Source: Clostridiaceae bacterium (GTDB lineage: Bacteria > Bacillota > Clostridia > DSM-8532). Taken from it: a DNA stretch of 38,740 bases. The DNA is taken from assembly GCA_012839205.1 (NCBI GenBank), contig DUNT01000043.1:1-38740 (forward strand), written 5' to 3'. The translations under genes were made by a program, and so were the position numbers. Below the pieces are notes generated by a model. It searched no databases. It saw only the letters and a list, made by a program, of their open reading frames with translations, and was not told the origin of the DNA. Position 1 is the stretch's first letter; each line of letters opens with the position of its first letter. Shown here piece by piece: positions 33,408 to 38,740 of the stretch.

Positions 33408-34123
33408 TATTTAACCACCTCCAATCCTTTTAACAAGTTTTCCAAAGTGCTGTACATCCTAAATCGGTTGATAACAATTTCCTCCTGCTTTTCTACGTCT
33501 ATTCTTATATTGGTCAGGCGCATAAAAGCTACCTGGGGCATATTCTCTATTGCATCATATAAAATATCCGGATCTCCGATTGCCTCTATAACATACGGCG
33601 GGGGATATCTGCTCTCGTTGACTATAATGGTAGGGCCGGCACAGACAGGCCTTGTGTTGAGCATTACACGTTCACCGTTTACCGATATTGCCTGAGCACC
33701 GTTTGCCTTCAACTCGTCTAAAATATCATTTATATTGTTGTCATGTATAATATATTCATTAATGTCCAGCTCGCCCTTTGCTGGAGCATCTTCCATTGTA
33801 ATTACAACTCCTTTGCCGCTGACTGCAGTTAAACCTGCCCTTAAATATTCATAATCCTTCATCTTTAACAACTCATTAATTTGCTGATTGTTCAGGGTAT
33901 CTCCTATGTTTCTCCAGAGCATATCCCGTTCAGCCTCTAAATTTGCAAGCTGCTCCATCAGCTTTGCATTTTCACTTTTTTCAAGTTCAAGTTGTGCAGC
34001 AAGTTCCTTGGCAGATGCGCCATTTTTAGGCTCAGCCAAAATAATACCTTTGAATTGAAGATTAATCAGAAGTCCAAATATAAAAAATAATAAAAATGTT
34101 ATGGCACGAATGCCTCTGTTCAT
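33407..34123 (-). CDS. DUF881 family protein (paralogue 2)
   Basis: A 238-residue paralogue of its neighbour, with the same layout: membrane helix (about 7-25), coiled coil (about 35-75) and DUF881 domain (about 92-215). Matching blocks are GKGVVITMEDAP, INDILDELKANGAQAISVNGERV and PPPYVIEAIG. It is upstream of its partner and translationally coupled to it. The ATG at 34123 follows an AGGCAGGATC site. The 191 nt before it contain a weak sigma-E-like candidate: GCAAATT (34297-34291), 13 nt, CATACAGC (34277-34270) on the minus strand; I rate it low. Confidence 0.88.
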   Translation of the reverse strand: MNRGIRAITFLLFFIFGLLINLQFKGIILAEPKNGASAKELAAQLELEKSENAKLMEQLANLEAERDMLWRNIGDTLNNQQINELLKMKDYEYLRAGLTAVSGKGVVITMEDAPAKGELDINEYIIHDNNINDILDELKANGAQAISVNGERVMLNTRPVCAGPTIIVNESRYPPPYVIEAIGDPDILYDAIENMPQVAFMRLTNIRIDVEKQEEIVINRFRMYSTLENLLKGLEVVK

Positions 34124-34314
34124 TCAGATCCTGCCTTTCATAAAAAACAAATAAACTCCTAAATCCTCACTGTTTTTATATCAAGGTGTCTATTTATCAG
34201 TCACCGGCCTGTACTGCAGGGCGGGATATCATTATTTCCTCACTATGCTTAAAAACCTCTGGCTTGATAGCTGTATGGGCCTATTGGCTTAATTTGCTAA
34301 TTCTAGCTTTATGG

Positions 34315-36321
<2,007 letters not shown>

Positions 36322-36328
36322 TTAATTG

Positions 36329-37234
36329 TCACTCTCCGGTTTCCTTAAATACATACATTTCACCGTCATGTTTGAAAACACCTATCTCTTCCATTGCAGC
36401 CACAATTCCATCTGCAATTCCACCAGCAGTTTTTTCTCTGAATTCCTGTGAATTCAGTCTGTCATTGTCCTCTTTATTTGTTATATAGGCTGTTTCAATT
36501 AAAACCGCCGGCATTGTTGTATTTCTTACGACTGCAAGTCTTCTTTCGCCTTCCATAAATCTGAAGGTGATACCGTTTGCTGCCGTAATCGAATCCCTCA
36601 TAATTTCCGCAAAGCGTTGCTGTGTGAAATCGGTATAGACCTCCTGCTTGTCTTCAAAATAGTAAATCTCCATACCGTTGACACTGGCTGCCCCTTTAAA
36701 CTTCAGGTCATATGCATTTACGTGAATACTTACAAAAAGAGAGGCTTTTTGTTCGTTAGCAAAACTCCAGCGTGCCACCAGATCTTCTTCGCTATGCTGA
36801 ACCGGCCGCATGTCATCTTCTCTCGTAAGAATGACGTTTATCCCTTTTTCGATAAGAATAGACTCAACTTTTTTCGCAATATCCAGAACAATATCCTTTT
36901 CATACAAACCATCAATATATGGTGAAACTGTTCCGCCATCCAGATCTCCGTGACCGGGATCCAGCATTACCAAAAAGGGTTCCATGACTTTGCCTTCCGG
37001 GACAGGATACGGGGTAGGAGTTGGTTCCGGTGTAGGTGTAGGGGTGGAAACATCAATTGTTTCCTCGGGCTTTAATCCATCTTTATCATCACTGTTGCCT
37101 CTTACCTTAGCAAGTATAACAAGCACGGCTGTTATGGTAAGTAAGAAAACAAGAATTACAGCCATAAGCCGTGCGGTATTCTTTATTTTGTAACGTGGTC
37201 TGTAATTAGAAAACTTTAAAGAAGAATTTTTCAT
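36329..37234 (-). CDS. membrane-anchored N-acetylmuramoyl-L-alanine amidase (Amidase_3), possibly CwlD-like
   Basis: A 301-residue zinc amidase that cleaves the peptide from muramic acid in peptidoglycan. A membrane helix (about 22-43) is followed by a TPTPTPEPTPTPYP linker (64-77) and an Amidase_3 domain. The zinc ligands are visible at H95 (LDPGHGD), E112 (YEKDI) and H171 (SIHVNA), with catalytic E247 (IETAY). The ATG at 37234 has GGAGTG nine nt upstream and replaces an ATG five codons earlier. The location between gpr and ligA, with pdaA 4 kb away, suggests the CwlD role in cortex delta-lactam formation; that is inference. Confidence 0.92.
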   Translation of the reverse strand: MKNSSLKFSNYRPRYKIKNTARLMAVILVFLLTITAVLVILAKVRGNSDDKDGLKPEETIDVSTPTPTPEPTPTPYPVPEGKVMEPFLVMLDPGHGDLDGGTVSPYIDGLYEKDIVLDIAKKVESILIEKGINVILTREDDMRPVQHSEEDLVARWSFANEQKASLFVSIHVNAYDLKFKGAASVNGMEIYYFEDKQEVYTDFTQQRFAEIMRDSITAANGITFRFMEGERRLAVVRNTTMPAVLIETAYITNKEDNDRLNSQEFREKTAGGIADGIVAAMEEIGVFKHDGEMYVFKETGE

Positions 37235-37332
37235 TATGTGACACTCCATTAATTTCTGTATAACTAATAATACACTAATTTTTTAATAAAAAATAGTGGT
37301 AATGATAACGGAGTTTCTTTTCATGGAGAATG

Positions 37333-38334
37333 TTACTGAATAAATCTATCAACATCTTCTGGCCCTATGTTCTCATGCAATGCCATGTTGATTCCATTTG
37401 CCACTAGTTTTGACAGATAATCAATTGTGTCATCAGTATCCTTTGGTGTAACCACCAGATTCCCGGAATAGGGCTCCAATAACTCTATTATCATACGATA
37501 TTTTTCATCCCGGTCAATATTCATCAACATATTGTAAAATTCAGTACCTTGCCCCGCCTGCTTCATCATTTCATCCATAATAAGATCCAGGACATCGCTG
37601 GCCATGGTGGCAGCGTCTACTACTGTAGGTATACCAATTGCTACAACCGGTACTCCAAGGGATTCTTTATTAAGTGCCATTCTTTTATTTCCTACGCCGG
37701 ACCCCGGAGCAATTCCGGTATTGGCCAATTGAATTGATGTATTAACTCTGCTCATACTTCTGGATGCCAATGCGTCAATAGCAATCACTAATGCAGGCTT
37801 TACATTATCCACTATCCCCTTTATGATATGGCCTGTTTCGATTCCCGTTATCCCGAGAACCCCCGGTGATATTGCACAAACAGGCCGCTCAGTCTCATCT
37901 ATCTCTTTTGGAAGGTATTCATATATATGCCTGGTCACCAGCACCGACTGTGCTACTTTTGGACCCAAAGCATCAGCTGTTACATTCCAGTTTCCCAAAC
38001 CTACAATTAAAACCGTATCATTTTTATTCAAGTGAATAAGTCTTTCCAATTCCCTTGCCAGCATCCGGCAGGCTTTCTCATATAAATCCCTGCTTCTTTC
38101 ATTCACCATTGGAATGTCCATAGTTATATAGCTTCCAATGGGTTTCCCCACCTTCTGCTCTCCCTCAGGTGTATCCACATGGACTCTGGTAATTGCTACG
38201 TCATTATCACCGTCTTTTTCAATTCTTATTCCTTCACCAAGGCCGCCATGCTGGACCCTGGTCTGTGTACCTGCTCCGACAACCCTTGATTCATCAGCCA
38301 TATCGGTTCTTATAACACGTTTATACTTATCCAT
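37333..38334 (-). CDS. gpr: germination protease GPR
   Basis: GPR degrades SASPs at the start of germination. It is made as a zymogen in the forespore. The 333-residue protein has an N-terminus containing RTDMADE (residues 9-15), which resembles the TDLAxE self-cleavage site; removal of 15 residues would match known GPR maturation. The core blocks VLIVGLGNWNVTADALGPK, ISPGVLGITGIET and IAIDALASRSMSRVNTSIQ are intact. The ATG at 38334 follows GGAGGTTAATT and lies behind a forespore-type promoter. Its expected substrate is the SASP encoded at 10429-10647. Confidence 0.97.
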   Translation of the reverse strand: MDKYKRVIRTDMADESRVVGAGTQTRVQHGGLGEGIRIEKDGDNDVAITRVHVDTPEGEQKVGKPIGSYITMDIPMVNERSRDLYEKACRMLARELERLIHLNKNDTVLIVGLGNWNVTADALGPKVAQSVLVTRHIYEYLPKEIDETERPVCAISPGVLGITGIETGHIIKGIVDNVKPALVIAIDALASRSMSRVNTSIQLANTGIAPGSGVGNKRMALNKESLGVPVVAIGIPTVVDAATMASDVLDLIMDEMMKQAGQGTEFYNMLMNIDRDEKYRMIIELLEPYSGNLVVTPKDTDDTIDYLSKLVANGINMALHENIGPEDVDRFIQ

Positions 38335-38363
38335 AATTAACCTCCGATTTTTTAATCAAGTCC

Positions 38364-38392
38364 TATTATTGACAAAACCGGAGGATTCATTC
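38364..38392 (-). promoter_or_regulatory. candidate forespore (sigma-F/G) promoter of gpr
   Basis: On the minus strand GAATG (38392-38388, fits GHATR) is followed after 17 nt by AATAATA (38370-38364, six of seven for CATnHTA). The overlapping GTCAATAATA also resembles the sigma-F -10. The predicted start leaves a leader of about 20-25 nt. gpr is a sigma-F/G target in Bacillus. Confidence 0.5.
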
Positions 38393-38520
38393 AGATTATG
38401 AGCTGGAAATCAGGTATGGGCAACAAAAAACGCAGCTATCGTATACTTAAGAATATGCGAACAAGTTGGTGCCTGTAGAGTGAGTCAAATGCGCCGCTCC
38501 GTGAATCCATCAATTTGGAG

Positions 38521-38602
38521 GTGAGAGGTGCGAGGTTGGAGGTAAGAAAATGTATATAAAGAATATAAGCAAATATCTCACTTCTCACATCCCATCTCTC
38601 AC
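38521..38602. repeat. imperfect inverted repeat, 27-bp arms
   Basis: The purine-rich arm 38521-38547 (starting GTGAGAGGTGCGAGG) and the reverse complement of 38576-38602 (starting GTGAGAGATGGGATG) agree at 20 of 27 positions. They are separated by 28 AT-rich nt. The arms are themselves built of degenerate GTGAGA/GAGGT units. It may be a decayed mobile repeat. Confidence 0.6.
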
Positions 38603-38689
38603 ATCACGTTATTGTCATCCTGAGCGCAGGGAAATGGTATAATGTTTTTGGACAGGTCTTTAAATGACTAAGGTAAAGGAGAAATCATT

Positions 38690-38740
38690 ATGCCAAAAAG
38701 TAAAAGAAGAACATACACAAAAGAATTTAAGTTAGATGTA
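38690..38740 (+). mobile_element. start of IS3-family transposase OrfA (partial)
   Basis: The ATG at 38690 has AAAGGAG eight nt upstream and opens MPKSKRRTYTKEFKLDV, the typical N-terminus of IS3/IS911 OrfA proteins (a basic start, then R-x-Y/F-T-x-E-F-K leading into a helix-turn-helix). Only 17 codons are inside the window. The element's left end probably lies between about 38640 and 38660 (TGTTTTTGGACAGG), but I cannot prove the terminal repeat without the other end. Confidence 0.8.

Larger units (their letters stand above)
38335..38689. other. 355-nt non-coding region between gpr and the IS3-type gene
   Basis: It holds the gpr promoter at its left end, then about 120 nt in which I see only a short 20-codon open frame without support. 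An imperfect inverted repeat follows (38521-38602), then TTGTCATCCTGAGCGCAGGG (38612-38631), a motif of the TCATCCTGAGCG intergenic repeat type. A TATAAT (38638-38643) comes next, then the presumed left end of the insertion element. No tRNA or riboswitch was recognised. Confidence 0.6.

Overview
The window is chromosomal DNA from an endospore-forming, flagellated, low-to-moderate GC Bacillota, most likely class Clostridia. The evidence is the gene content: a complete spoIIIA operon, a small acid-soluble spore protein (SASP) and its GPR protease, ytfJ, yqfC/yqfD, pdaA, and an flgB-to-flgD flagellar operon in clostridial order. No marker in the window fixes genus or species. Nearly everything reads on the minus strand. 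The exceptions are the SASP gene, rpsT, and the start of an IS3-type transposase at the right edge.

Region 1 (1-10.2 kb, minus) is the flagellar basal-body/export operon in transcription order flgB, flgC, fliE, fliF, fliG, fliH, fliI, fliJ, a YlxF/MotE-like gene, fliK, flgD, and the first 34 codons of a TIGR02530-type flagellar operon gene. Genes are tightly packed or overlapping, apart from a 208-nt spacer after fliJ. A candidate vegetative promoter lies upstream of flgB. Region 2 (10.4-14.8 kb) holds the plus-strand SASP gene, a bidirectional terminator, then a minus-strand operon trpS-scpA-scpB-DUF2953-ytfJ. Its promoter diverges from that of rpsT. TrpRS carries a four-cysteine motif like that of the iron-sulfur TrpRS of Thermotoga.

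Region 3 (14.8-20.5 kb, minus) is the spoIIIA operon AA to AH behind a very good sigma-E-type promoter. It encodes the mother-cell half of the feeding-tube channel. It is unusual for its loose packing and for an out-of-frame overlap between AA and AB. Region 4 (20.5-26.5 kb) has a membrane-anchored PpiC/SurA-like foldase, mfd, an M50 metalloprotease and dgkA. Region 5 (26.5-32.6 kb) is the conserved chain pdaA-yqfC-yqfD-phoH-pgpH-ybeY-dgkA, mostly overlapping. Region 6 (32.7-38.3 kb) holds two DUF881 paralogues, ligA, a membrane-anchored Amidase_3 enzyme (possibly CwlD-like), and gpr with a forespore-type promoter. The last 350 nt are non-coding, with an imperfect inverted repeat, a TCATCCTGAGCG-type repeat motif and the start of an IS3-family orfA.

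Functionally, the window puts two envelope-spanning ring machines side by side: the flagellar MS ring/export gate and the SpoIIIA channel. It adds cortex-maturation enzymes and both the substrate and the protease of SASP degradation. I found no wholly new multi-gene system. The best leads are small: the spoIIIAA/AB overlap, a tandem palindrome before the foldase gene, a terminator hairpin touching the pdaA start, the Fe-S-type TrpRS, an FlgD with three repeated modules, and the unexplained intra-operon spacers.
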